Origin: Paralithodes platypus
Lineage: Eukaryota; Arthropoda; Malacostraca; Decapoda; Lithodidae
Assembly: GCA_032716605.1 (NCBI GenBank)
Contig: CM064519.1
Span: forward strand, 16,130,259-16,194,258
DNA: 64,000 bases
Direction: 5' to 3'
Shown: positions 10,910 through 21,110 of the stretch, in pieces
Position numbering within the stretch: position 1 is the stretch's first letter
Layout of the letters: each line of letters begins with the position of its first letter
The notes under the pieces: generated by a model
What the model was told of the DNA's origin: nothing
The model's input: only the letters and a program-made list of their open reading frames with translations
Databases searched by the model: none
Position numbers and translations under genes: made by a program

Positions 10910-11272
10910 GGGGGGTCACCGACTTTTTTTTTATCGTTCTCCTTTTCTCTCTTTCCCTGGCTTGTATCCATCCGGGCCCCATTCAGCTAACTGTTTTAAG
11001 ACGTTTATCCCCATCTAGATGTCGATTTCTTCCTGGGTGGGAGAAATGCGGCTTCGCCAGAGACATGTTTCTATCGAAAAATGTACAAATTTAGCTTGCT
11101 GTCAAAACACAAATATATACAGTATATATATGCTGGCTCGCTACCGCTCGCCAGAAAATATTGACACCTGGATGGGGGTAAACATCTTAAAACAGTAGGC
11201 TGAATGGGGCCGAATGAATAGAAGACAAAGAAAGAGGGAGAGAAAGAGAAAAACACGAGGTGGCTCCCTTAA
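10910..11272 (+). mobile_element. T1b foldback element, copy 3
   Basis: Inverted arms with GGCCCCATTCAGC and GGCTGAATGGGGCC, and centre TCGATAGAAA. The right end is AGGTGGCTCCCTTAA (TTAA 11269-11272). TACAGTA at 11118-11124 interrupts the central TA run that is intact in copy 2. Confidence 0.85.
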
Positions 11273-11423
11273 GGGGGCCACCTCGTTTTTGTTTTCTATG
11301 TGGGTTGTATCCTAAGGTGTTAAAATCGTCAATATAATGGGCCGAACGTCTTAAAATTTCAAAACTAATAGGGCTAAACACGAGGGAGAAAGTGGTCCAG
11401 AAAACCGGCCCATCGCCCCTTAA
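11269..11423 (+). mobile_element. Chimeric T1b/T1a short element
   Basis: Shares TTAA 11269-11272 with copy 3. The left 40 bp (GGGGGCCACCTCG) is T1b-like. The remainder (GGTGTTAAAATCG... GGGCTAAACACGAGG... CATCGCCCCTTAA, 11423) is the T1a right end. The hairpin core is deleted. Confidence 0.75.
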
Positions 11424-11924
11424 AGTAATTATTTGTCTGGGGTTGAACCTTAATACATTATTAGAACGAAATATACTACTCACCTTACGAAAACAAATAT
11501 TGAAACACCCAAAATGTGATTAAGTTTATTGTCACATTTGAAGGTTGTATCGTATTATTTATTCAGTATAGCATTATACTCGATATATATAATTGTAAAC
11601 ACCACATGCTATTGTAAATAACAAACTTTATAGTGTTGGAGAGACGCGTGACATAGAACAAAGTAAAAAAAAAAAAAAAACACACACACACACTAACACA
11701 TAAATACTGATACATGACAGATTGTGAATATATTGCAGTGGTAGAGTGAACAGAACAAAAAAACAGATGATAAATGAGGAACTAATAAATAGAGGAAAAA
11801 CAGAAAGAGAAATATTATATCACATCAAAAAATAGAGAGGAAAAAGCGAGACAAAAATATAGGATATAAAATTCCTTGAAGGAGAGAGTCAGCTCAAGGC
11901 AAAGTGAGAGAGAGAGAGAGAGAG

Positions 11925-11960
<36 letters not shown>

Positions 11961-12757
11961 GTTTGGTGGATGAGGGGGCTGCTGCTGAGTGGGTGGGTGA
12001 GTTAGTGGGTGGGTGGGTGGAAGGGTGAAAGTGTGAATGGGTGAATGGATGTATGGGTGGGTGGGTGTTTGAATGGGTGAGTGGATGAGTTTGTGGGTGA
12101 TTTATTGGGTGGGTGGATCTGTGGGTGGGTGGTTGAGTGGGTAGGTAAGTGGGGGGTGGGGGAGGTGGATGGGTGAAAGTGTGAATGGATGTGTGGGTGG
12201 GTGGTTGGATGCTTGAGTGGGTGGGTGCGTGGGTGGTTGGTTGTTTGTTTAAGAGGGTGGGTGAATGTGTGGATGGGTACTTAAGTGTATGTGTGAGTGG
12301 GTGGATGACTAATCAAAAGAGTTAGAATATATCCATTAACTTTTAAACACTAGAACAATATACAAGACGTAAATACATCATAAATAAATAATACAAACAG
12401 ATAATAAACAATAACACAAAATGATAAGAGCTAAATAAAAACAAAAGATAAACATGTGACTATAAATTGACTAAGTGAGACTATTGGGAGAAGTAAAATT
12501 GAACTACCTCAGTAAATAAAATATAAAAGCAAGCGTAAACTGATGTTGGGTAATTACATTGGCCTTTACGTTAGCATGGTGGAGTAATTGAATGTGTTTG
12601 TAATTAGTAGTGTGTGTGTGTGTGTGTGTGTGTGTGAGAGAAACTTGAAAAGAATAGGAAAACTGAAAATAAAGGCTGCGTGTCGGATGTCTGTATGTGT
12701 GAAAGGGTTGTATTTCACAATCAGAGTCTAGCGAGGCACAGCTGTCTCGTCTGTCAC

Positions 12758-12761
<4 letters not shown>
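11424..12761. other. Non-coding stretch with simple repeats
   Basis: AT-rich DNA with poly-A (11664-11680), (GA)n then (GT)n (11905-11960), about 340 bp of GGGTG-rich degenerate tetranucleotide repeat (11960-12305) and (GT)n at 12609-12635. No gene seen. Confidence 0.6.
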
Positions 12762-12819
<58 letters not shown>

Positions 12820-12835
12820 CTGTATATATACTGTA
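12762..12835. repeat. (TC)n then (TA)n with TACTGTA motifs
   Basis: (TC)n at 12762-12812, then ATATATACTGTATATATACTG holding TACTGTA at 12818 and 12829. It directly abuts the truncated 5' end of LINE-A copy 1. Confidence 0.95.
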
Positions 12836-12844
12836 TATTGCACT

Positions 12845-13952
12845 ATTTCTATTGCACTAGACATATCAAAAGCTTTCGATAGAGTCTGGCACAAATCTTT
12901 AATTTCTAAACTACCCTCCTTCGGTTTCTATCCCTCCATCTGTGCCTTTGTCTCTAATTTCCTTTCCGGCCGTTCCATAGCCGCGGTTGTGGACGGCCAT
13001 TGTTCACTTCCTCACCCTATAAACTCCGGTGTTCCTCAGGGCTCTGTCCTATCTCCTATTCTTTTTCTAATTTTTATAAATGATCTCCTCAACTGTACCT
13101 CAATTCCCATCCATTCATACGCAGACGACTCAACCTTACATTACTCCATTAGTTTTTCAGCACAATCCCTCAACGACAAACGTAATGAAGCCATAGAACT
13201 CTTAAATTATGATCTAAATACTATCTCCAATTGGGGCAGAGAAAACCTTGTTACCTTTAATGCTTCCAAAACCCAATTTCTCCATCTATCTACCCGTAAG
13301 GAACTCCCAGCAGACTATCCCTTATTCTTCAACAATACAAAAATCAATCCTTCATCTTCTCTCAATATTCTTGGTGTCTCCTTTTCTTCTGCTCTCAGTT
13401 GGAAGGACCATATTACCAGTCTTGCTAAGGCAGCCTCCCAGAAGCTGGGTGTGCTCAACCGCCTTAGGGGGTTCTTTTCCCCTGCACAGCTTCTTGCTCT
13501 GTACAGGGGCATAGTGCGTCCTTGTATTGAGTATTGTTCACATGTGTGGGGAGGTTCCTCTCACACCGCTCTCCTAGACAAAGTTGAAAGGAAGGCCTTT
13601 CGTATCATTAACTCCCGTCCACTCACCAACTCTCTGCAATCTCTCTCTCTCCGCCGCAATGTTGCATCTCTCTCGCTATTCTATCGCTACTATAATAATC
13701 AGTGTTCCTCAGAGCTTTCCCAGTGTATACCACCTCCTTTACGTAGGGCACGTGGTACCCGTCTTGCAACTCAATCCCACCCCTACTCTGTGCAACTCTC
13801 CAACCCAAGAGTGAAATGTTATTCTCAAACTTTCTTCTACTCAACAGCTGAGCTCCTGGAACTCTCTCCCAGAATCAGTCTTTCCCTCTTCCTATGACTT
13901 AAATTGCTTGAAACTCAGTGTGTCCAGGCATTTTGGCTCGAACGTCCCTTGA
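12845..13952 (+). pseudogene. LINE-A reverse transcriptase, C-terminal two thirds (frameshifted)
   Basis: Would copy LINE RNA into DNA at a nicked target. Visible motifs are ALDISKAFDRVWH (RT motif A, with the catalytic Asp), NSGVPQGSVLSPILF (motif B), HSYADDSTLHYS (motif C, YADD) and the C-terminal [19 protein letters not shown] region. The endonuclease and fingers are absent because of truncation. Relative to the copy at 38912 there is a 12-bp in-frame deletion after SFS (near 13150) and an inserted C near 13850 that shifts the frame before WNSLPE, so the product would end wrongly at 13897. The 35 codons fused upstream are microsatellite. The family call (Jockey/CR1-like) is from general RT resemblance. 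Confidence 0.88.
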
Positions 13953-13981
13953 TTTTGGCCCTGTCACTCTTTCAACTATGG

Positions 13982-14021
13982 GGGAGGCACTCGCTATAGG
14001 CAGTTCTGCCTTTTGCCTCCC
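13982..14021 (+). other. LINE-A 3' UTR stem-loop
   Basis: Outer stem GGGAGGCA (13982-13989) pairs with TGCCTCCC (14014-14021). Inner stem AGGCA (13998-14002) pairs with TGCCT (14007-14011) around GTTC. The same structure occurs at 38184-38223, 38843-38882 and 28509-28548, and degraded at 53751. It is probably the RNA element its RT recognises. Confidence 0.7.
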
Positions 14022-14175
14022 TCAATCACATAGAAAAAATATATATACAGTATACCTTTTATGTTTTTCTTTATGCGAATACTGCAAGTGCAAAATGGAT
14101 ACATTAATGCGTGATATTTGCCTTATAGTTAATAGCTTACATGTTTGTATTATTAATGCACACACCATTCCATTC

Positions 14176-14480
14176 ATGGGTGAGGGCTGGTCCTATCCAG
14201 AGTGAGGTTTTGCATCCTCTACCCAACCTTTGCCGCCTCTTTTCCTGCAGTAATTTTCCTTGTAAGTGCTGGCGAGATCGCCCGATTGGGCGGTACTGCA
14301 AGATGGGCTGCGGAAGGTGGGGGCATTGGCTCTGGGGGTGCAAGATCATGGGCTGATGATCCCTTCCCCTGCTGCCCTCTCAGAGACAGATCTCATCTCA
14401 CCCTGAATGGCTTCGGTCTACCAAACTCGAGACTGCTCGGCCAGACAGTCTGGGGAACTACAACAACAACAACAACAACA
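14176..14480 (+). mobile_element. SINE-CAA retroposon, short subfamily
   Basis: Head GGGCTGGTCCTATCCAGAGTG, then CTCTCAGAGACAGATCTCAT and GGCTTCGGTCTACC, ending CGGCCAGACAGTCTGGGG AAC followed by (CAA)n at 14459-14480. It shares its last 35 bp with the copies at 8521 and 61863 and most of its 3' half with the copy at 60349. No open frame. Confidence 0.75.
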
Positions 14481-15286
14481 TTCCATTCATACATTAGAAG
14501 ACAGAACTACACTTTAAAAAGTTCCCATTGTTTTTCACGGCCACACGACAGCCAGCGAAATGGCCAAATTAATACCATAATTTCAACGGTCATAATTATA
14601 CCTAATAATTCGTCAATATTACTAGCTATTTACGGTCTAAATTTCGTAAGGTAAAGGTAAAATAAAATTATTATACCACGAATACGGTATCGCTAGCGGT
14701 AGTTTACGGTCTTTTACTGTTAATGTTACGGTATGATGTTTTACACTGTATACTTGGATAATGACAAGTGTGTGTGAGATCCTGGAAGTTCACTATGCTT
14801 CTCTCCTAATGCTACATTTCTATATTATGCTCCGACTATTCTCCAGTATGCTGCACTGAAACGCTCAAGTCCATTGTGAGCTTAGCGTAAGGAAACCACT
14901 TACACACGCTCCTTGACCTGAGAGAGAGAGATATATTTACATAGATTCACTGACCACACATACCTTACGATCCAAGCGAGAAGGTCAGGAACCAATTTAC
15001 TAAAAATAACAGAATTCAATATATATGAAAGTGGAAGAAAGTTATATATATTGTACACACACACACGCACACACACATATAAATTTATATATATAATATA
15101 TATATATACTGTATAACAAATGGTCTGCTATGCAAACCAACCCTTGCAAACCCATAACGTACATAATGGTTAAGGCCACGTCAGTTTAAGTTATGTTAAG
15201 TTGGGTTCTGTTAGGTTATATTAGGTTAAGTTAGGTTTGATTATATTTCGGTTAGGTCAGCTTAGGCTAGGTACGGTTAGGGTAGA
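14481..15286. other. Unassigned stretch with a degenerate TTAGG-like tract
   Basis: AT-rich sequence. A CA/TA cluster lies at 15055-15113. At 15185-15285 there are many GTTAGGTTA-type words (TTAGGTT, TTAAGTTAGG), as in degenerate arthropod TTAGG arrays, but not in clean tandem. Confidence 0.45.
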
Positions 15287-15637
15287 TTAAGGGGGGATGG
15301 GCGTATTTATTTGCTCATTCATATATATATTTCTATGATGTTGTTAGTTTCCTCCCTAGACCTTCAAGCTTAAAAAAACACCCCCAAGATTCTCCTTCAA
15401 GATGTATGTGTACATTTTTTCGGTAGGGCCGGTTCCTCTTGAATTACAGGCTCGCTATCGCTCGCCAGGAAAAAAATCGACACCGAAATGACACAACAAA
15501 TCTTAATATTGCAAAGAAATGGGACGAAAAGTCTAAAAATCGCCAAACTATTGGGCCGAACGTCATAAAATCTGAAAACTAATGGGGCTAAACATGAGGA
15601 AGAAGGGGTACCAGAAAAGCGATCCATCTCCCCTTAA
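15287..15637 (+). mobile_element. T1a element, complete ends
   Basis: TTAA at 15287-15290 and 15634-15637. The left end TTAAGGGGGGATGGGCG and the complement of the right end TTAAGGGGAGATGGATCG form an imperfect 18-bp terminal inverted repeat. The hairpin loop region is partly deleted (GGTAGGGCCGG). The 32-bp units and GGGGCTAAACATGAGG are present. Confidence 0.9.
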
Positions 15638-15678
15638 GCCATATTTTTTTTTTTATCTCCAACAAACCCCAAGGGCAG

Positions 15679-15714
<36 letters not shown>
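15679..15714. repeat. Poly-A run, 36 bp
   Basis: A pure A run between two T1a elements with no recognisable retroposon body upstream. Confidence 0.95.
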
Positions 15715-15717
<3 letters not shown>

Positions 15718-15775
15718 TTTAGTGATACCCACTTTACAACTCCAACTTTACAAAGGGAAGAAGAGAAACCAATGA

Positions 15776-15968
15776 AAGGGAGATGGTTCGTTTTTCCTAG
15801 ACCCTCTTCACCCTCATGTTTAGCCCCATTAGTTTTTAGATTTAAAAAATTGGGTAAAATGTCTCAAAATCGCCAAGCTAATGGAACGAACGTCTTTAAA
15901 TCTCAAAACTAATATGCTAAACATGAGGGAGAAGGGGATCCAGAAGAAGCGACTACCTCTCCCTTCAC
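15776..15968. mobile_element. Foldback deletion derivative of T1a
   Basis: The left 75 bp (GGGAGATGGTTCG... GTTTAGCCCCATTAG) is the reverse complement of the right 75 bp (CTAATATGCTAAACATG... CTACCTCTCCC). The element is thus two copies of the same T1a end joined with the hairpin core lost. The outermost bases are TGAA/TTCA rather than TTAA. Confidence 0.75.
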
Positions 15969-16048
15969 CTGTGTAAAATTGTCTTATAATACCATAAATA
16001 TAGAACATAAATGCGTAATCGTGTCGAGAAAGGGTTAAGTACATAAAA

Positions 16049-16379
16049 GGGGCCCACCTCGTTTGTTTGTCTCTCTCTCTCTCTCTGGGTTGTATCCATT
16101 CGGCCCCATTCAGCCTACTGTTTTAAGACGTTTATCCCCATCCAGGTGTTGATTTTTTCCTGGTGAGCGGTAGTGAGTAGGCATAATTTAAAAACAAAAG
16201 TTGACAGCCGGCTAAATATGTAAATTTTTCGATAGAAAAATGTCTCCCCTCGCTCGCCTGGAAAATATCGACACCTGGATGGGGATAAACGTCTTAAAAC
16301 AGTAGGCTGAATGGAGCCAAATGGATACATACCAGAGCAAGAGAGAAAAGGTGAGAAAACATCAGGTGACCCCCCTTAA
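16049..16379 (+). mobile_element. T1b foldback element, copy 4
   Basis: GGGGCCCACCTCG with a (TC)n head, inverted arms at about 16100-16175 and 16248-16325, and right end GTGACCCCCCTTAA (TTAA 16376-16379). The left TTAA is lost. Confidence 0.8.
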
Positions 16380-16707
16380 AGTTCATTAATCGACGTATGT
16401 GCATCACTTGAGCGTTATATGTCATCACAGAACCGCAACCTAAATCACATATTGGCTATACCCTGTTGTAATTAAGGGGGTAGTACTCGATTTTTAGGGA
16501 CCCCCTTCGCCCTCTTGATTAGCATATTAGTTTTGAAATTTAAAGACGTTCGTTCCGTTAGTTGGCAATTTTGAGACCTTTCGCCTTATTTTGTTGTCAA
16601 TATTAAGATCTTTCGTGCCATTTAGGTGTCGATTTTTTCCTGGCAGGCGATGGCGAGCCTGTAATTTTAAAAGGGCTCGGCCTTCAGCCGAAAGGGGGTC
16701 TAGGGGC

Positions 16708-16742
<35 letters not shown>

Positions 16743-17972
16743 GACAATGAACGGAGGAAGGAAAAACACAGATAAAACAAAAAGGTCCATGTGCCTAAAG
16801 GCATCCTCCATTCATAAAATGTTTGTAACAACTGGATTTAAACATTTGTAGATTGTAAGTTTGTGGAAAGCAATTCGAGGGAAGTGAATTCCAAAGAGTA
16901 GTAGCTCTGGGGATAAATAAATTCTGATAAGCAGAAGTTCTGCATTGTGGAGGAGAAAGTGTAAATTCATGGGCGCTCTCAGCTGCCCTAGTTCTACGGG
17001 GAAAGATGTGGAGAGGCGGCACAATTGAAGCAAGTTCCTCGGAACAATTGCTGTGACAATATCTGTAGAATAATGCAAGGGATGCAACGTTTCTTCGTAT
17101 GGATAATGTAGGAAGGTCCTGTGTGATTGCAGGGTTATTGATTAATCTAATAGCTTTATTTTGAATTTTGTCCAACTGTCTCAATGCAACCACTCCACTT
17201 CCACCCCACAGAGGTGAACAGTAATCCATCTGAGAACGCACATGACTTTTATATATCACGGCCAACTGCTCGTCAGTGAAGAATTCTCGAACTCTGTACA
17301 GGAGTCCCAGTTTTTTAGAGGCATTCTTAGCAATGCTTCTAACATAATGTGTCCAGCTCAAGTTAGTAGTTAATGTTACACCGAGAATGTCAATACTAGG
17401 GAAGTGGGAATATTTACATCATTAAAAAATATATGGGAGTCAGTGAGATTCTGTCGGTTAGAAAATTGAATGTATTTGGTTTTCTGTGCATTAAAGGAAA
17501 CTAGATTCTTTTGTCCCCATCCATTAATTCTAGAAAGGTCCTGGTTCAGAGAAATTGCAGTGTTTATTTTTGAATTTATAAGATCGGGTTGGGTGAAAGA
17601 ATTGGTAAATGTGAAGGAACTGTGGAGTGTTGAGTCATCTGTGTAGGAATGTATTGGATTATGAGTGGTAGATATGAGATCATTGATATGAATGAGGAAC
17701 AGAATTGGGGCCAAAACTGATCCCTGGGGAACACCAGCATTTATTGAGTGAAATTGAGAATAAAGGTCATCTACCATTACACGTATTTTTCTGTTATGAA
17801 GATAAGAAGAAATTAGTGGAACTAATGATGCAAGGCCGTAGTGTGACATCTTCGACAATAAGGATTGATGCCAGACTCTATCAAATGCCTTTGATATATC
17901 CAGTGCTATTGTATGTGTTTCACCATGTTGGTCTGTAGCTTGGTTGATTTGATGCGTAAGAAGGCAAAGCAT
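16708..17972 (-). mobile_element. LINE-B copy, 5'-truncated, nested in T1a
   Basis: Minus-strand element with a 29-bp poly-A tail (poly-T at 16709-16737) and a short 3' UTR. Its C-terminal coding is shared with 7803-8190. The 5' end is truncated inside the RT domain at about 17972. Confidence 0.92.
16795..17972 (-). pseudogene. LINE-B reverse transcriptase (frameshifted)
   Basis: Reads from TIALDISKAFDRVWHQSLLS (motif A) through NAGVPQGSVLAPILF (motif B), HSYTDDSTLHSS (motif C) and NGWGQKNLVSFNAQKT (motif D). A frameshift near 17362-17390 separates this from the downstream frame beginning near MSWTHYVRSIAKNASKKLG. The ending NLQMFKSSCYKHFMNGGCL stops at 16795. The catalytic box reads YTDD rather than the usual YADD, keeping both Asp but changing the neighbour. 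Distinct from LINE-A but alignable with it. Not functional as it stands. Confidence 0.88.
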
Positions 17973-18266
17973 TTAAAGCTTGATGGAGGTCTAGCGAGGA
18001 AATTTTCAAAAATAAAAATAAATAAGTACATATATAGACCAAAAACCAAGCACTGCCCCCTTAAGTAGGCCAACACTTCTTTCGAACATAAAACTCTATA
18101 ACTCACAAGCGACTAGAGTAATCGAGCTAATCTTTCTACCATTTGGGAATGGTCAACCAGGGAATAGGAGTGGAAATTTACAGCCCATTGTCTCTAGGCC
18201 TGTTTGAGTTACAGAGGTTAGGGTTCAGTATTTCTAGCCTACCTATTTGGAACAGGGTGTACAGCT

Positions 18267-18603
18267 TTAAGGGGAGGTTTTTAGTGTGTTCCCTAGACTT
18301 CCATCAAGCTTGAAATTACACCCCCATGACCCCCTTTCAAGATAAATTTGTACATTTTTCGGTAGAAAAATGTCCCGGCCGAAGGCCGGTTCCTCTTAAA
18401 TTACAGGCTCGCTATTGCTCGCCAGGAAAAAATGACACCTAAATGGGACGAAAGGTCTTAAAAGTGACATGAATGGGGTGAAAGTTCTTAAAATCGCCAA
18501 ACCAATGGGGCGAACGTCTTAAAATCTCAAAAGCAATGGGGCTAAACATGAGGGAGAAAGGGGTAAAGAACAAAATCGCTCAAGTGGAAATCTCTCCCCT
18601 TAA
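18267..18603 (+). mobile_element. T1a element, shares right TTAA with T2
   Basis: TTAA 18267-18270 and 18600-18603. Intact hairpins, GCTCGCTATTGCTCGCC, three 32-bp units, GGGGCTAAACATGAGGG. The right TTAA is also the left TTAA of the next element. Confidence 0.92.
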
Positions 18604-18815
18604 CCCTTTCAAGATACGATTACGCATTTCTTTTCTGTTTTCTGGCTATTATTAGACGATTTTATTCTGATTAGGAAGGGTGTATGGAAGTCAGAAGGTT
18701 AGTTGAGATAGTCCTTACCCTTAAAATGCCCACAGAGCCTTCCTAAACTGTCTAAAAGCGTCCAATGATAGACAGAATACACTGTCAAAATGCGTCCTAA
18801 TCTTCAAAGGGTTAA
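18600..18815 (+). mobile_element. T2 element, TTAA-flanked
   Basis: TTAACCCTTTCAAGA on the left and TCTTCAAAGGGTTAA on the right (TTAA 18812-18815). AGACGATTTTATTCTGATTAGG and CCTTCCTAAACTG are the paired inner arms. This is the TTCAAAGGG-ended subfamily, also seen at 42792 and 50424. Confidence 0.9.
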
Positions 18816-18921
18816 GGGCGACTTTACACACGAAAGAAGAGACATTTATGAACGAAAAATCCGTGTGAATGAAATAGTCCGAATAAATTGTCAAAATGCG
18901 TCATAATCTTCAAAGGGTTAA
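18816..18921. repeat. Flank duplicate plus T2 right-end fragment
   Basis: ACGAAAGAAGAGACATTTATG and CCGTGTGAATGAA recur at 19284-19335 on the other side of the next T1a. They are followed here by a 35-bp T2 right end (TGTCAAAATGCGTC, then AATCTTCAAAGGGTTAA). Confidence 0.7.
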
Positions 18922-19274
18922 GGGGGCTAGTGGCTGTTTTTTGGGGTCTATTAATTCATTTATTCATATATATTTTTAGTCTCCTCGCTAGACCTCCCTC
19001 AAACTTAGAAAAACACCCCCAAGACCCACCTTCAAGATAAATTTGTACATTTTTCGGTAGAAAAATGTCCCGGCCGAAGGCCGGTTCCTCGTTCGCCAGG
19101 AAAACATCGACACCTAACTGGCACGATAGGTCTTAAATTTGATAACGATATGGAGCTAAAGGTGTTAACATCGACAATCTAATGGGCCGAATGTCTTAAA
19201 ATGTTAAAAACAAACTAATGGGGCTAAACACGAGGGAGAAATGGGGCCAGAAAAACGCGGCCCATCTTCCCCCA
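18918..19274 (+). mobile_element. T1a element, long-end subfamily
   Basis: TTAAGGGGGCTAGTGGCTG left end, (T/A)-rich segment, CTCGCTAGACCTCC, perfect GGCCGAAGGCC hairpin, GTTCGCCAGG, 32-bp units, then GCGGCCCATCTTCCCCC. The right TTAA has decayed to CAACTT. Confidence 0.9.
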
Positions 19275-19338
19275 ACTTGACACCCGAAAGAAGAAGAGAC
19301 CTTTATGAAAGGAAGAAAAACCCGTGTGAATGAAGTAA

Positions 19339-19645
19339 TTAAGGGGGAGGTACTCGCTTTTTCTGGACCCCCTTCTTCCTCATGTTTAGCATATTTATGT
19401 TGAGGTTTTAAGACGTTCGTTCCGTTAGTTTGGCGATTTTGAGATCTTTCGCCTCATTGTTGTGTCAATATTTAACCTTTCGTGCCCTTTAGGTATCGAT
19501 TTTTTTCTGGCGAGCGAAAGCGAGCCAGGAACCGTCCTTTGGCCGGGACATTTTTCTACCGAAAAATTTACAAATTTATCTTGAAAGGGGGTCTAGGGGG
19601 GTGTTTTTCTAAGCTTCATGGAGGTCTAGCGAGGAAACTAAAAAA

Positions 19646-19723
<78 letters not shown>

Positions 19724-19750
19724 CCGAAAAAGCAAGCACTACTCCCTTAA
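19339..19750 (-). mobile_element. T1a element with a (TA)n expansion
   Basis: TTAA 19339-19342 and 19747-19750. The reversed order is complete. A roughly 75-bp pure (TA)n at 19646-19722 occupies the A/T-rich subterminal segment, between GAGGAAACTAAAAAA and GCCGAAAAAGCAAGC. Confidence 0.92.
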
Positions 19751-19935
19751 GGAAGGAAAGACTACAGGAAAGAAGGTGTTTCCTATCTGCAGGCTGGGGT
19801 CTTTGAGAGGGCCTCGGTGGTGGTGGTGGTGAGTCTTTTGTCTTCACTCTACCTAACTCTTTAACTCTTTCTACTCTTTCTGTCTTTTTATCTCTCTCTC
19901 ATATTATCTCCTCTCGGATCTCTTGCTCTCCTTCT

Positions 19936-20006
<71 letters not shown>

Positions 20007-20187
20007 CACCTCTTCCTCTCCTAGTAATTCTTCTACTATTACTACTTTACAGCTTCTCTTCTTAATCCTCATTAGTCTTCTTCATCCTATCCATTTTTAT
20101 CCTTCTCCTCTTTCTCTTGTTTCTCTTTCTCTTGTTCATCCTTCTCTTTCTCTTGTTCCTCACTCTCTTCTCCTCTTCCACTTTCAA
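19751..20187. repeat. Pyrimidine-rich tract with (TC)n
   Basis: Mostly C and T on this strand. (TC)n at about 19940-20000. No coding signal. Confidence 0.8.
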
Positions 20188-21110
20188 TTGTTGGTGCTCT
20201 TCCTTCACTCCTTCTTACCCTTTCTTCCTCCCTCCCTCCTCCTCCTCACCCCCCTTCTAATTCCTTTACTTCTCCCTCCCGCTCCTCCACCTCCCCTCCT
20301 GTTCCTGCTCCTCCTTTTACCCCTTCCCCACCTCCTCCCCTCCTGCTCCTCCTCTTACCCCTTCCCCACCTCCTCCCCTCCTGCTCCTCCTCTTACCCCT
20401 TCCCCACCTCCTCCCCTCCTGCTCCTCCTCTTACCCTGCTCCTCTTACCCCCTTCCCCACCTCCTCCCCCTGCTCCTACTCTTACCCCTTCCCCACCTCC
20501 TCCCCTCCTGCTCACCTCCTCTTACCCCTTTCCCACCTCCCCCCTCCTGCTCCTCCTCTTACCCCTTCCCCACCTCCTCCCCTCCTGCTCCTGCTCTTCC
20601 TCTTACCCCTTCCCCACCTCCTCCCCTCCTGCTCTTCCTCTTACCCCTTCCCCACCTCCTCCTACTCCTTTGAACATTTCTACACTTCTCCTCCCCCACC
20701 TTCTTTTACTTCTCCTCCACCTCCTTTCCCCCTCTCCCTCATCCTTTTACCCCTGCTCCCCCTCTCCTCCCCCTCATCCTTTGACCTCTTCTCCACCTTC
20801 CCTCCACCACCTACTCCCCCTCATCCTTTTCCCCTTCCCTCCCCCCTCCTCCTGTTCCCCCTCATATTCTACCCTTCTTCCCCCCCCCTTCTCCTCTTCA
20901 TCCTCCTTTTACCCTTCTTCCCTCCCCCCGCCTCCTTCTACCCTTCTCTCCTCCCAACTCTTCCCCCTCATCCTTCTACCCTTCTTCCCTCCCCCCCTCC
21001 TCCTTCTACCCTTCTCTCCTCCCCACTCTTCCCCCTCCTCCTTCTTCCCTCCTCCCCCTCCCCTCCTCCTCCTCCTCCATTCTCTCTCGCGAGCCTCTCA
21101 GTAGTCTAGT
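20188..21110. repeat. CT-rich polypyrimidine tract with a 38-bp minisatellite
   Basis: Almost pure pyrimidine for over 900 bp. From about 20310 to 20660 a 38-bp unit repeats about nine times (cores CTTACCCCTTCCCCACC at 20354, 20392 and 20430). From 20870 to 21070 a looser repeat of TTCTACCCTTCTTCCCTCC follows. The long Pro/Leu/Ser frames are composition artefacts. A mirror-rich homopyrimidine tract like this can adopt triplex DNA. Confidence 0.9.

Larger units (their letters stand above)
12845..14040 (+). mobile_element. LINE-A copy 1, 5'-truncated non-LTR retrotransposon
   Basis: Begins abruptly in the RT at the codons for SIALDIS, next to TC/TA microsatellites. It runs through the RT and C-terminal region, a natural stop at 13950, a 3' UTR with a conserved hairpin (13982-14021) and a short A-rich tail near 14034. 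It is closely similar to the copies at 37718 and 38812. Confidence 0.92.
16472..18064 (-). mobile_element. T1a element split by a LINE-B insertion
   Basis: Left part 16472-16707 (TTAAGGGGGTAGTACTCG to GGGGTCTAGGGGCTG). Right part 17973-18064 (AAAGCTTGATGGAGGTCTAG to GCACTGCCCCCTTAA). Removing 16708-17972 restores the usual order between GGGGTCTAGGGG and AAGCTTGATGG. Confidence 0.88.

Noticed and set aside
15185..15285. Telomeric TTAGG array
   Set aside because: Words such as TTAGGTT are frequent but not in clean tandem. At most a decayed interstitial tract.
20188..21104. Pro/Leu/Ser-rich frames of 161 and 144 codons
   Set aside because: Direct translation of polypyrimidine DNA with no other coding sign.
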